Source: Bryopsis sp. KO-2023
Taxonomy: Eukaryota > Chlorophyta > Ulvophyceae > Bryopsidales > Bryopsidaceae
Reading direction: 5' to 3'
Length of the DNA stretch: 64,000 nucleotides
NCBI GenBank assembly: GCA_030272585.1
Contig: BSYQ01000014.1
Span: 1,178,001-1,242,000 of the forward strand
A model generated the notes under the pieces. The model was given only the letters and a program-made list of their open reading frames with translations, did not search any database and was not told the origin of the DNA. The position numbers were made by a program, and so were the translations under genes. Positions 11,932-23,300 of this stretch are shown here, piece by piece; positions within the stretch are counted from its first letter, which is position 1; each line of letters opens with the position of its first letter.

Positions 11932-14900
11932 ATGGCGTTCGCTCCGTCGACGAATTTCTTTTCGTTGAGCGTCGGGGGGAATTCTTTGCGGAGCGCCGGA
12001 CCTAAGCTCCTCCCAGCCAGGGCGAGCAGGAGTCTATGGACGATCTCCGCCGGGGGGCCCATGGTGACGAAATCCTCGCGTGGGAAAAAGAAAAAGAAGA
12101 ACAACAAAAAGAAGCGTCGAAATTTAGGAACGGGCAAGAAAAACAAGGCGAAAGCGAAAAAGGGGGATGTCGTGACCACGGGGACGGTGGAGGTCAATCG
12201 CAAAGCGGAGGTTTTCGATTTCCCCGCGGAGGAGTTCGACTTTGGAATCTCGGCGCTGCAAGGGAAAAGGGATTCGATGGAGGACGAAGCTGTGGTGTTC
12301 GAAACGGGAAAATGCGGTTATATGTATGCAAGTGAGTGAGTTTTGTCTTTTTTCTTTTTGGGGGGGGAGGGGAGGGGTATTTTTGTTTATTGGTTTTGAA
12401 GTCGTTATTACTTTTTCCCAGCAGAATTGCAAAACTCAAAACAAGGAATAGGAGGGAAAAAATATAACTCGGGCACTATATATATCCCCACTTTCCTCCC
12501 ATCCCTGATTTTGGGCTAAAAACTTCCAGCATAATTTCTGGGTGGAAGAAAGACAGGGTGGTAGTAGACATTACATTACATTATTTTTCCTCTCATAATT
12601 ACCTTTCAGGTCAGAAACAGAGTAGATCATTTTTTTTCCCAAAAAAAAGAAAAACTCCACCATCGACTCAAACCAACATACTATTTGCCCTCAAATCAAA
12701 ATTTCCTCCCATCCCTGATTTCAGAGTAAAAACAATTCCTGTGGAATTCTTCTTTACTTTTTTTTTTCCTCTCGGCAGTGGTTTTGGACGGCCATGATGG
12801 CCTCCTTTCCGTTCAATGGCTGGCGGACCACCTGTTCGACATTTTTTCCACGGTGGCGGATGGAGACATGCTGTCTGGGGCGTGCGAGCTGGACCAGGCC
12901 GACCCCATCAGCGGCCTGTGCTGTCCAGTCAACCTGACCCCCACCCTAACAGAAATGTTCCATGAAGCCGACAAAAAATTGATGGAGCACCTGAAAGGCG
13001 AGAAAAGATGCATGGTACATCACCCTTTTGAAATTGAAATATTAAAAAAAAAAACAAAAAAAAAAAACGATAGGATGGTATCGAATATTGTATGGTTTGA
13101 TTTGCTCCCTCCCCCCCATCTCCACCCCTTTCATGAAAAGCTGGGGGGAAATGTTACTAATACTAATATTTACATTTGTTTATTGATTCACTTTTTTTTT
13201 TTTTGGGGGGGGGGGTAGAGTGTTTTCTCTATTTCTTCTACTAGTTTTTATTATTTTTGTTTTTGTATTGGAGGGGGGGATGGGGGGTCAGTGGTAGGAT
13301 AGCCAATCATAATTGAAGTTTCAGTTCGATTGCATGGCACAGCTGCATTGACCAATGTATATATATTTGATAAGTTTGTCTCGGGCCATAATTCAAAAAT
13401 GTGAATGTGTCCTATATCTCACTTTGGGTTTTTTTCCCCTGAAATGTGAATAATGCAATACATCATTGATTAAGTAGTCAAAACTGACTCAGTTTTACAT
13501 TCTTCCACACCTCCACCTTTTTTCGCTGATGCTATGAGAATAACGCCGCGTTCAGAACATACGCTCCTGTTGCGTTGCGTTGTTCCGTTTTCTTACTATT
13601 CCTCGAGAACACACCTCTGCGCGACTTTCTTTCCCACGCAACTTGTTAATTTACCTGACGAGCGGCAGGATCTCGACTTTCGTTGTGCTCGCGTCGCCAC
13701 GTTCCCACAACGAACTTCGTCAGGGATGCGCGCGTTTCAAAATCGCGTTTCCTTGTCAGGGATGCGCGCGTTTCAAAATCGCGTTTCCTTGTTCTCTGCA
13801 TCGGCAGCGCCCGCGCGCGTTGGCGACCCCTCCTCTGGAACTGTCGTTGATGTCCCTAGGGTGTTCATCCTGGAACTGTCGTTGATGTCCCTAGGGTGTT
13901 CATCCTCGAAGTAATCCACTTCAAGGGAAAAAACGTGTCAACGTGTCAATTTATTAAAAAAAAGTCATACATTATTTATCAAACATACCCCTCCAATTGG
14001 TATTTTTCGTTTTTTGTCCTGTGATCCCGCCCCTCCACAAGGTCACCTAGAACCCGTCAAGCTCTTTTTTATTTCCCTTTTCTCTTCCCTGTTGTTGATT
14101 TTTTTTTTTGAAAAAAAAACAAACAGATATTGGAGGTGTTCAAGCGGCCAGATCTGGTTCCACCGCTACAGTGGCTTTGGTGAAAAGAGATCGCTTGGTG
14201 TGTGCAAACGTCGGGGACTCCAGGTTGGTTTTGTGCAGACAGGGTAGGGCGCTCGACATTACGACTGAGCATCGGCTATATGGCAAGGTAAATTGGAACA
14301 TGGAATTGCCAATTAAATATTTTTGAAAAGTTCATAATTCTCACTGTACCAACATGAATTCTGATTTTACTTTTCCTTTTTTTTTCCTTTCAGTGTCCAA
14401 CAGCGAAGGCTGAGCGAGAAAGAGTCAGATCTGTGGGGGGATGGGTGGAGGATGGCAGAGTGTGTGGCCTTCTTGCAGTCAGCCGAGCGTTCGGCGACTG
14501 GGAATTAAAAGAAGAGGGGCTGGACTTCTTCCTGAAAGATGGAGTCGAGTAAGGCCAATTGCTTTTTTTAATTATTTTATTTTTTTCAATTTTTTCAATT
14601 TTTTTTCCTTCTGACACCGTTTGCTGTAGAATCTTGCCAAATGATGTGCTGAACAATATGGTGGGAAGTGCGTAACATTCGGTGTTTTATTTGCACACAG
14701 TTTTGCTTTTTGAAGCTGAAACAGACAATTATCAGAATTTTTACTTTGATCGATAAAAACAAATTTTCTACCTTTGAAAGCAAGAAAAAAAGGATTTCTG
14801 TGCTATTTTGAACACTGCAGAAAAAAAACGTTTCTGTCCATTGTACTCTGCATTTTTCTTTTTTTTTTTTTAATTCATGCAAAGTAGTAATTTCAAATTA

Positions 14901-16271
14901 ATCAGCACCAGATTGCTGCCTATCGATCGTGTTATTATTGTGTTGTGTTTTCTTGTTTTTGTCTTTTTAAAAGCTATATTTTTGAATTGCAGGACGGGTT
15001 TCATTGAAAAAGAGGTGGCGGATGAAGCGAAATTCACTGGGAGCCCAGTGGTGGCCACCCCGGATGTAACTGAGCTGAGATTGCAACCCACTGATGAATT
15101 TGCCATTATGGCGACAGATGGAATTTGGTGAGCTGACTCACCACCTCCTTTTAGAGAGCACACCACCCTCCACCTCCCCCCCCCCCCCCCAAAAAAAAAA
15201 GAATTATTATTATTATAATCGATTGATTTAAAAAAAAATTAAAAAATTAAAAAAAATCATGCGTCGAGGGGATTTCCAGCCAAACAGCTGTTTATTCATA
15301 TAAACATTAAAATAATGAATAGTCAGTCACAATTGATCAATTTATTTTCCTCAACATATTGTTCGTTGCCCATATCTCCATATGTTGGACTTTCATCCTC
15401 GATGTAGTACATTAGAATAATAATTTTTTCTCGATTTTCAATTTTTTTTAATTATTTTGTGGGGGCGAGGGGTGGGATTGGTGTTATGGGGGCTTGAACA
15501 GTTCATGCTTCGTTTCTCATCCTAAACTTGATATGATTTGTTTTGTTTTGTTTTGCTTAATTCAGGGATGTTCTCACGAGCGCAAATGCTGTTCGTTTGG
15601 TCAGACGGCAATTCAAAAATGGAATGAATGCTCAAGATATTGCTGACTATCTGTGCGACCTGGCAATCAAGCGACACAGCACAGGTGCAGTTTTTTCGTT
15701 TACGAAACCTCATATCTAGCTATTTTTGGTTTTGGTTTTTTTTGGTTCCAATCTTTATTTTGGATTTTTTTCTGTAAATTGTAGTGTGTGTGTTTGCAGA
15801 TATTTATCAAACTGAAAAAATCAATAAGAATATCATTGTCAGCGTTTATTTTTATTTAAAAATATTTATGATTTTTTGGTCGCCGGAATTTTTGTGGCGA
15901 ACTTGAAAAAAAAAATAACGTTTCGACTTCAGAAAGAATTTTTTTTCTCCAGTGGCCTTGGGGATATATATATCTCATTTCACTTTTTTTTGTTATTTTA
16001 GCACTGCATCATATATTGTTTTTCTGGGGATTTAATTCTTTTCTGTTTGTTTTTTTTTTCCTTTTTCTCTGTTTGTTTTTTCCCAGACAATGTGGCCTGT
16101 GTGATTGTCGACTTGGTGAAAGATAGGGAAGCGCAACAGAAAGGAAAAGTGAAACCACCACCACCACTGAAAAAGAAAGTGAAAGCCGAACAAAAAGCAA
16201 AGGTCGAAGAAAAAGCAAAGATCGAACAAAAAGTAAAGGTCCAAGAAAAAGTTAAAGAAAAAGTAAAGTAA
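11932..16271 (+). CDS. PP2C-type Ser/Thr protein phosphatase (PPM family)
   Basis: Exons 11932-12331, 12779-12997, 14127-14287, 14394-14548, 14993-15127, 15566-15684 and 16087-16271 give about 457 residues. PPM phosphatases are metal-dependent and act as monomers. Signatures in order: [21 protein letters not shown] (metal-binding Asp), [52 protein letters not shown] (metal Asp), and [11 protein letters not shown] (metal Asp plus Asn). The catalytic metal ligands are therefore kept. The N-terminus ([16 protein letters not shown]...) is Ser/Arg-rich and could be a targeting leader, followed by a very Lys-rich stretch. The C-terminus is a ~40-residue tail of Lys/Glu/Val repeats ([14 protein letters not shown]), probably helical and basic. 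Exon 2 joins exon 3 in frame only with a GC donor at 12998; the GT donor at 13015 gives the wrong phase unless a further exon exists in the 1.1-kb intron. Confidence 0.9.
13720..13905. repeat. Two tandem duplications inside a PP2C intron
   Basis: A GC-richer island (about 13540-13920) within the long AT-rich PP2C intron. It carries a perfect 36-bp duplication (13720-13755 and 13756-13791) and a perfect 35-bp duplication (13836-13870 and 13871-13905). Short frames cross the island but have no recognisable protein character. It may be a remnant of an inserted element. Confidence 0.85.
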
Positions 16272-17595
16272 TTATCGGCAAGTTTTGACTTTATTTTGTC
16301 CTTTGCTGGATAGTTGAAAAAAAAAGAGTGAGAAAGAGAGAGCAAGAGAGTGAGAGAGAGAGAGAGAGCTTCAGTTTTAAAAATGGGGGAGAAGAAAAAG
16401 GAAAAGAAAAAAAAAAGCACCCGCACGCGAAAAAGTTTGGGAAATATTCGGTGGATTGGAGAGAATATTTTTTTTTTTAAATACTAAATTTGGTTTATTG
16501 AGGTTGGCGAAAGAACAAAACAAAAAACAAAAAAAATATTAGAAAAAAAAAACAAGAAAAAAGAGGAAAGGAAAAAGGTTGAAGGAAGGAGAAAAAAAAG
16601 GGATGAGTGTGGAAATTCTATATGCATTTTTTTTTTCTTAATTTTGAGCAGGTTTTTTTTTTTTAAATTACAAAATCTTGGGAACAGATGTCTCGTGCAA
16701 AGGTATGTTTTAAGGGTGTGCTGTATTCTTTTTTCAAAATCTGGGAAGGAAGGAAAAAAAAAAAAACGAATAGTTAGCATGCGATTTTACACATTTTTTT
16801 TTTCGCCAATGTTGGGATGGAGAGAGAGAGAGTCAATGCATGGTGGTGCGTTTTTATTTCTCTGTTTTGTTTTGTTTTTTCCTTTTTTTTTCGGTTGGAC
16901 GGGTTCGTTTTTCTTCCCTAGAATGTTTTGGTTTTTTTGGACTCTGGGATTTGAAGAGATTTTTGGAAAGAAGGTATTGTTCTCTTGTTACGCTTTGGTT
17001 TGCAAATTTTTACAAGGGCTGGTTCACCTTGTGTAAAATATGTCTATGTCAAGGAAAGAAAGAAAGGGAAAACAAAAACAAAACTGTGTTGGTGGCATTC
17101 CGTGGATGGTGTGCGTTTGTGTGTGTGTGGAAAAATATCGGAAATGCAATTGTGAAAAGCCACAACCCCAACAATCGATACTTACAAACAATCAATCGAT
17201 ACTTGCAACACTCACACAAAATCGTTCGGATGCAGTAACCCATCAAATTCGAACAAAGAAACCAATTCAATTCAGTTCAAGTACATTATACCACAAGAGG
17301 CCGTCACCCCCCATAGAGTAATACAAATGTGAGTACAGAAAAAAACACCAAAAAAAAACATCCTGGACTACAAAAAGAAAATCCACCGAAAAACATGACA
17401 GAGGAGAACACATTCTTCACAAGTCAAGTTCAGAAAGAGTCCGCCACCTCCATGATGTCTGAAAACCTCCTCAATAATATTGGGTTGCTTAAATTTAAGT
17501 TTCCGTACGACTAAGAACTGTGAAAGCCCAAACTTCATGATCTTAGGTGTGCTGGAGGTGTCAGAAAAGTAACTACACTGGAATAAACTTTATTA
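16272..17595. other. Intergenic and 3' flank of PP2C
   Basis: Starts with a GA-rich microsatellite (about 16325-16370), then A- and T-rich tracts. Duplicated short words such as CAATCGATACTT occur near 17173-17207. No gene is seen up to the retrotransposon insertion site. Confidence 0.5.
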
Positions 17596-17600
17596 GGGGG

Positions 17601-17928
17601 TGTTGGACCGGGTAGAACACAAGTACTGAAAGACAGACATAAGAGCGTCACATCAACAAATCCACACAACGGACACTCATTTCTAATGAAAGTACTACCA
17701 CACGATTTGACTCTGAGAGCGATGTCAAATGTGTTGAATCGACTGGTCAGTGCGGGTGAGAGGCCCCATGGCAGTAGGGGTTTCACGTTAGAAGTACGAG
17801 GTATGAGTCAGTGGAGGAAGTGTGAGAGTTGAGTGAGTCGGGAAGGAAAGTCTGTGAACGGGAGTTCGGGGTTGTCTTTTTGTTGTAAGACTTTTTTTTG
17901 CGGAAGGCTCGTTCTTCCAGTAACAACA
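17601..17928 (+). repeat. 5' LTR of the 12.3-kb retrotransposon
   Basis: 328 bp matching 29596-29923, with TG...CA ends and inner terminal words TGTTGG/CAACA. Its last base is also the A of the putative Gag ATG. Confidence 0.95.
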
Positions 17929-18727
17929 TGGTTTCGGAGCGAACAGGGTGGATCCTGGCCTTTGGGGGCTTGGCTCTACTAGCCGGTATGTCGCTGCTGT
18001 TACAGCGACCACCGACGATATCAGATCAAAATGCGGCGCCGGCAACACCAGCCGGAAGGGCGCCAGCAACGTATCCCCCATCACCTCCTCCATTCCCTAC
18101 GCCTCACACGCCCAGAACGTCTCCACACGAGCTCTGGCAGAGGCTGATGTGGTCGATCAGACATCGACACTCACATCGTGCCCTACCCTCCCCTTCACCG
18201 AACCCCGCTGCTGCGTGGGACACCCTGGAGCTTGTGCAGCTTGCAGACAGGATGCACAAGCTCTGGGGTGTCCTGCGGGGATCCAACGCCAACCTGGTCG
18301 GAGCAGGGATCGCCTCCTCGCTTCTGCTGGGGTACCTACTGAAGTTCCTCGACAAAGGTTCTGCATGGTTACGGCGGCGTAGAACAGAGACGGCGATGAG
18401 AAGGGAAGTCCTGGAGCTCGGGAGTGCGGCGCCTGCGGCTTCAGTTTCGACGGAGGGATCAGCTACGTTGGACAGACTTCGGCGGCTGCAACAAACGGAG
18501 GAGGAGACAGAGTTGGAGTTCTTGCAGCGGTTTTTCCTGATGTTCTTAAACACGGGACAAGCGGCGGAGGTGGAAGAGGAGAAAAAAGCGGTCAAGCTAC
18601 TCGTGGCCCGGTTACCGGGGAGGGTGTTGAGCCGCGTCGTGTTGGAAACAGAGTTCGAAAAACTGACCTTCAGCGGACTTCGGGAGCTTTTGGATCGAAT
18701 GAAGAGGAGGACGGAATACAGGGAAGC
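17928..18727 (+). CDS. gag: Gag N-terminal part of the 12.3-kb element (interrupted)
   Basis: Reading starts at ATG 17928-17930, which spans the LTR/primer-binding-site junction, giving MVSERTG. Residues ~8-25 (WILAFGGLALLAGMSLLL) are strongly hydrophobic. A Pro-rich stretch follows (~50-65), then a second hydrophobic segment at ~123-141 (LVGAGIASSLLLGYLLKFL) followed by Arg residues, and then charged helical sequence (LDRLRRLQQTEEETELEFL). The frame ends where the nested chromovirus entered after codons for REA and resumes in frame at 24122. Two apparent membrane segments are unusual for Gag. Alternative readings are a signal peptide plus anchor, or hydrophobic packing helices. The relative at 59379 has the same layout. 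Confidence 0.75.
17929..17940 (+). promoter_or_regulatory. Primer-binding site
   Basis: TGGTTTCGGAGC directly after the 5' LTR begins with TGG, as expected for the complement of a tRNA 3' CCA end. The same 12 bases follow the LTRs of the nested chromovirus (18966) and the truncated relative (59380), so all three probably use the same primer tRNA. The tRNA itself was not identified. Confidence 0.8.
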
Positions 18728-18963
18728 TGTTACAAGTGATCACCGAGATGTCTAGTAAGCACTAGCTAGAGCTACAGACTAGCTACGGGCACTAGTGATA
18801 GCCTAGTCAGAGCTTAAGGTCCATAGGATCCCAATAGGAGATCCTATAGCTCAAGAACCCTGGTGCCTCGCCCTAATGACATTAGTCAAGGGTCCCATCA
18901 ATGAGTGGGGGTTTGATGGGTTAAGGAGGCTTCGAGGGAGGGTTCTGGGAGGTTTTTGTAACA
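18728..18963 (+). repeat. 5' LTR of the nested chromovirus
   Basis: 236 bp, TGTTAC...GTAACA, matching 23886-24121. TAG-containing words (CTAGCTAGAG, ACTAGCTACG, ACTAGTGATAG) recur within it. Confidence 0.96.
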
Positions 18964-18965
18964 GT

Positions 18966-18977
18966 TGGTTTCGGAGC
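18966..18977 (+). promoter_or_regulatory. Primer-binding site of the nested chromovirus
   Basis: TGGTTTCGGAGC two bases after the LTR end, identical to the sites at 17929 and 59380. Confidence 0.8.
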
Positions 18978-19309
18978 AGGAAGAGAGCGCGTCACGTTTT
19001 GACGCATAAGTACGCCATAACAACTCGGAATTGGAAAGAACAGGAGTCTAAAAGTAAGCCGAAAACAGGGCGCTTCGTTTGAAGCTTGTTTGAGGTCAAT
19101 CGGAGTTGTCAGTGGAAAGTTACAGCCCGACAAAGTTAGGGTTTGTTTTCTGAATCGTTGGGAAGCTAGTTCTGTGAGTTCGAGGAGACCCAAGAGGTCC
19201 TCGAAGGGCTAGTGAAGCGATAAAAGTTGGGTTTCAGAGTTTTGGGCAAATTTCCAGTGTTTTGCTGTGTTGGGGTTGTGTCCAAAGGAAACCAAAATAA
19301 AAAGTGACC

Positions 19310-20389
19310 ATGAGTCAAGAAGAACAAGAGGTACTTGCCTTAGAAGAAGGGTCTGTTCTGGAGGAAGTCAATGAGGACTCTCCAAGTGAAAGAACAGAGG
19401 GACCACAGTCCCCTAGCACTCTCAGGTCTGAAGTGACCAAAGAAGAGAAAGATGCTAGCCTGGGCAAAACCAGAAGAGTGACTGCTGATAAACCTGAAAA
19501 GTACCAGGGCAAAGTCCCGTGGCCAGAATTCCGTTTGGAGTTAGCCATGTACTTCAGGGCAGCAAAAGTCCCAAGAGAGGAGTGGGGAGTGATTGCACCT
19601 ACTTTCCTCGGATCAAAACCCCGCCGACATTTATTGGCCAGGGTACCCAAGGAAGAACTCGAGGACGGGTCTTTATCTTGGGAAAAATTCTGCCAAGTCC
19701 TGGAAGATGGCACATTTGGAGATCTTGCCACAGATTACTCCATAAATAATGCCCTTACTTCCTGCAAGGATCATATTGACCAGAAGGTCGATACTCCTGG
19801 CTTCGTACGCTTTGTGGATGCTCACTTAGCAATGCGAAAAGAGCCAATGGACGACACTACCAAGTGTTGGATCCTTCTGAGGGGCCTCCATCCACACTTG
19901 TGCAAACAAGTGGAGACTGATACACTTGGTCGGGAATGGAGAAGCTACTCAGCCTTGCGAACGTATGTGTTGGCTAAAGCCCTGGGTCACGATGCTCGTT
20001 TTCCGTTGAAAACTACGGACCGGAAGGCTAAAAAGAGAGGTATGGAAACTACCTTCTCAGATCCAGCCAAAGGAAGTAAGAAGAGGCATCAGCCTAAGCA
20101 ACCAAGGCTTAAAGCTCAAAGTGGCACTCAGCCCTCACGAAGACCGGTGGTACGGTTGATCGAGAGTGAGAGGGAGGCTCGCAAGAAAGCTGGCTTATGC
20201 TGGTTCTGTGGGGAACCATGGGCAAGAGGCCATAAGTGTGGTCAGTCGAAAAAGGTGAACCTCAGTTCTTGTGAAGTCCCACTTGAGTGGACACAATTGA
20301 GAGATCAGAAGAATCTGAATCCACATTCCACAATTGACCCAATGGACATTGATTGTGATGCTTTTCTTGCACCAATCTTGACCAGATGA
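19310..20389 (+). CDS. gag: Gag of the nested chromovirus
   Basis: 359 residues from the ATG at 19310. An acidic N-terminus is followed by the capsid-like region with the typical chromoviral WPEFRLELAMYF and WEKFCQVLEDGTFGD segments, a basic linker, and near residue 296 a zinc knuckle of the chromoviral form CWFCGEPWARGHKC. It packages the element RNA into particles. The stop overlaps the start of pol by four bases (ATGA, 20386-20389), so pol is probably translated by reinitiation or a frameshift. Confidence 0.93.
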   Translation: MSQEEQEVLALEEGSVLEEVNEDSPSERTEGPQSPSTLRSEVTKEEKDASLGKTRRVTADKPEKYQGKVPWPEFRLELAMYFRAAKVPREEWGVIAPTFLGSKPRRHLLARVPKEELEDGSLSWEKFCQVLEDGTFGDLATDYSINNALTSCKDHIDQKVDTPGFVRFVDAHLAMRKEPMDDTTKCWILLRGLHPHLCKQVETDTLGREWRSYSALRTYVLAKALGHDARFPLKTTDRKAKKRGMETTFSDPAKGSKKRHQPKQPRLKAQSGTQPSRRPVVRLIESEREARKKAGLCWFCGEPWARGHKCGQSKKVNLSSCEVPLEWTQLRDQKNLNPHSTIDPMDIDCDAFLAPILTR

Positions 20390-23300
20390 TAAATGGGGAT
20401 AATATTGATATAATGGGAGAGACAAAGATCACACTGAAAATTCAAGGCTATCGAGAGAAGCTTGATTGTTTGGTGTTGGATCTTCTAGATCGGTTTGATA
20501 TTATACTTGGTGATACGTGGTTGCAGAAGCGTAAAGCGGTTTTAGACTTCTTTGAAAAGAAGTGCGCTTTAACGACTTCATCCCATCAACGAATATTGCT
20601 TCGTCAGGGATTATTACCCAAAGCTACGGGTAAAGATATTCCCCAAAAACAGGTTGCATCTCTACTCTCGATACCACAGGTGAAAAGGAAGTTGAAAGAT
20701 ACTTCAATAAAACCTATTTTGTTGGTAGTTCGTGAGATGGAAGAGATATCATCCCATCTGAAATTGGCGGATGAAACGAGTGAATCAGACAAAGTTCCAG
20801 AGGAGCAAATGGAAGCTCTGTTGAAGGACTTTGATGATTTGTTTATTTCTGGTTTGGCGGAATATCCTCCTGAAAGGGCAGTGGCAGCGGATATCCCTTT
20901 GGTCGAGGGAACGCGTCCGGTCAATAGACCCTTATTTAGATACACCCCTGCTGAAAGGAAAGAGATAGAGGACCAGTTGTCCGAACTCTTATCCAAAAAA
21001 TTAATTCAGCCGAGTGCTAGTCCATGGGGCGCTCCGGTCCTCTTTGTTCCTAAAAAGGATGGAGGTTTCCGGATGTGCATTGACTATAGGGGTTTAAATA
21101 AAGTAACTATCAAGAATCAGTTCCCGATCCCGCGGATTGATGACCTTCTTGATCAGTTACAAGGCGCGAGATGCTTCACATCTCTTGACCTCAGAGCCGG
21201 TTATTGGCAAATGAGAGTCAAAGAGGAAGACATCCCCAAAACCGCCTTTAAAACGCCTTTTGGATTATTTGAGTACCGGGTTCTCCCAATGGGATTAACG
21301 AACGCTCCGGCAGTGTTTCAAACACTGATGAATCATGTGTTTCAAGGAATGATAGGCAAATATGTCTTGATTTACCTTGATGACATTTTGATTTACTCAA
21401 AAACACCAGAGGAACATGTGGCCCATGTACGAGCCGTGATGCAAAGATTAAGAGAACATAAATTGTTCCTTAAGAAGTCCAAATGTGACTTTAACAAAAC
21501 AGAGTTACATTACCTTGGCTTCATTGTAGGTCGCAAAGGTATCTCTGTAGACCCTCGAAAAACGAATAAAGTACGAGAATGGCCTCGTCCACAAGGGGTA
21601 CACGATTTGAGATCGTTCCTCGGGCTTGCCAATTATTTTCGTAAGTTCGTCCAGGGTTATTCTTCTTTGGCATCACCTCTCACTGATTTGCTTAAAAAGC
21701 AACAGACATGGGATTGGACTCCAGCTTGTGAGGCCGCTTTTGAGGGGGTGAAGAAGGCATTAACAGAAGCACCTTGCTTGGCTATGCCGGATTTTACCAA
21801 ACCCTTTGAAGTAATTACGGATGCTTCTAACAATGCAATAGGGGCAGTTCTCCTTCAAGAGGGACATCCCATTGCATATGAGAGTAGAAAGCTTACCGGC
21901 CCACAACTGAATTGGTCTACAAGTGATCAAGAAATGTATGCTACAGTTTATGCACTTCAACTATGGAGATGCTACTTGGCTGATAGCAAATTCAAAGTAA
22001 TCACAGACCATAGTCCAAACACATTTTTCCATTCCCAATCGACCTTGAATCGACGGCAGGTTCGCTGGTTAGCATTACTCCATGAATTCCAATTTGAATG
22101 GGAGTATAGACCGGGACGGGTAAACGTGGCTGATCCCTTGTCGCGGATACCGTCTTGCTCACCATCTATTGGAGTATTATGCGAGACCGGGAGATCACGT
22201 GGCTTGGTTTCTAGCCGGCGGGACTCTGTGGACCCATCTCCGCCTCAGGGTTATTATACCCAGTTGATAGATAGGTTGACTGAAGGGTACACTAAGGACC
22301 CTTGGTATGACACACTGGAAGCTGTCCAGGTGTTACAATATCAAGATGGTTACTGGTGGAATGGTAATGTGCTGGCTGTACCAAATTTTGGAACATTGAG
22401 ACAGGATATAATCCATGATTGCCATAGTACAGTCTATAGTGGACACTTTGGTGTGGCTAAGACTTTACGGCAAATCAAGAGACATTTTTGGTGGCCTCAG
22501 ATGGAGGACCATATCAGATCATATGTGCAAGGATGTGATTCATGCCAAAGGCACAAGGGTAGGCGAAGAAAGCCTCAAGGTCCCCTAAAACCCTTGTCTA
22601 TTCCGAATGCACAATGGGAAAATGTTTCGATGGATTTTGTCACTCACCTCCCATCATCTAATGGAGCAGGTTATGATGCAATCCTTGTCTTTGTGGACAT
22701 GTTAACTAAAATGGTACATCTCGCTGCAACTCGAACGGATTGTGGTGCAGCTGAAGCAGCAAATCTCTTTGTGAACCATGTTTTCAAAGCTCATGGCATG
22801 CCAAAGAAATTGGTCACAGATAGAGATCCAAGATTTGTCTCACACTTCTTTAGGGAGTTGTGTGATAAATGGGAAATCAGTCAAGCCCTTTCTTCGGCTT
22901 ATCATCCAGAAACAGATGGGCAAACCGAAGCGATGAACAAAGTGATGCAAGATACTCTTCGCCACTTTGTGGGGCCTTCCCAAAGAAATTGGGCTGATTT
23001 ATTACCGGTTGTTGAGTTTGCAATAAATAACTCAAGATCAGAAGCAACTGGAGAAACACCCTTCTTCCTGAACTATGGAAAAGATCCATGGACAGCATTG
23101 ACTGCTCAGATCCCTAGAAAAGGACCAAAGCAGGTCGCTGTACCAGAAGTTCAGAAAATGACGAGTGAAATCCGAGAAGGGATTGTTGAGGCAAAGAAAC
23201 GCCTTCAGGCGGCTCAGCAACGCTATAAAGCTCAAGCTGATCGTCACCGGGCTCCTGTAGAGATCAAGGTTGGAGACCTTGTTCTCCTTGATGCAAGGAA

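Noticed and set aside
13534-13914. GC-richer open frames inside the PP2C intron as a possible exon
   Set aside because: The translated sequence contains direct repeats from DNA duplication and no PP2C-like motif, and including it breaks the domain between the metal-binding and SGSTA motifs.
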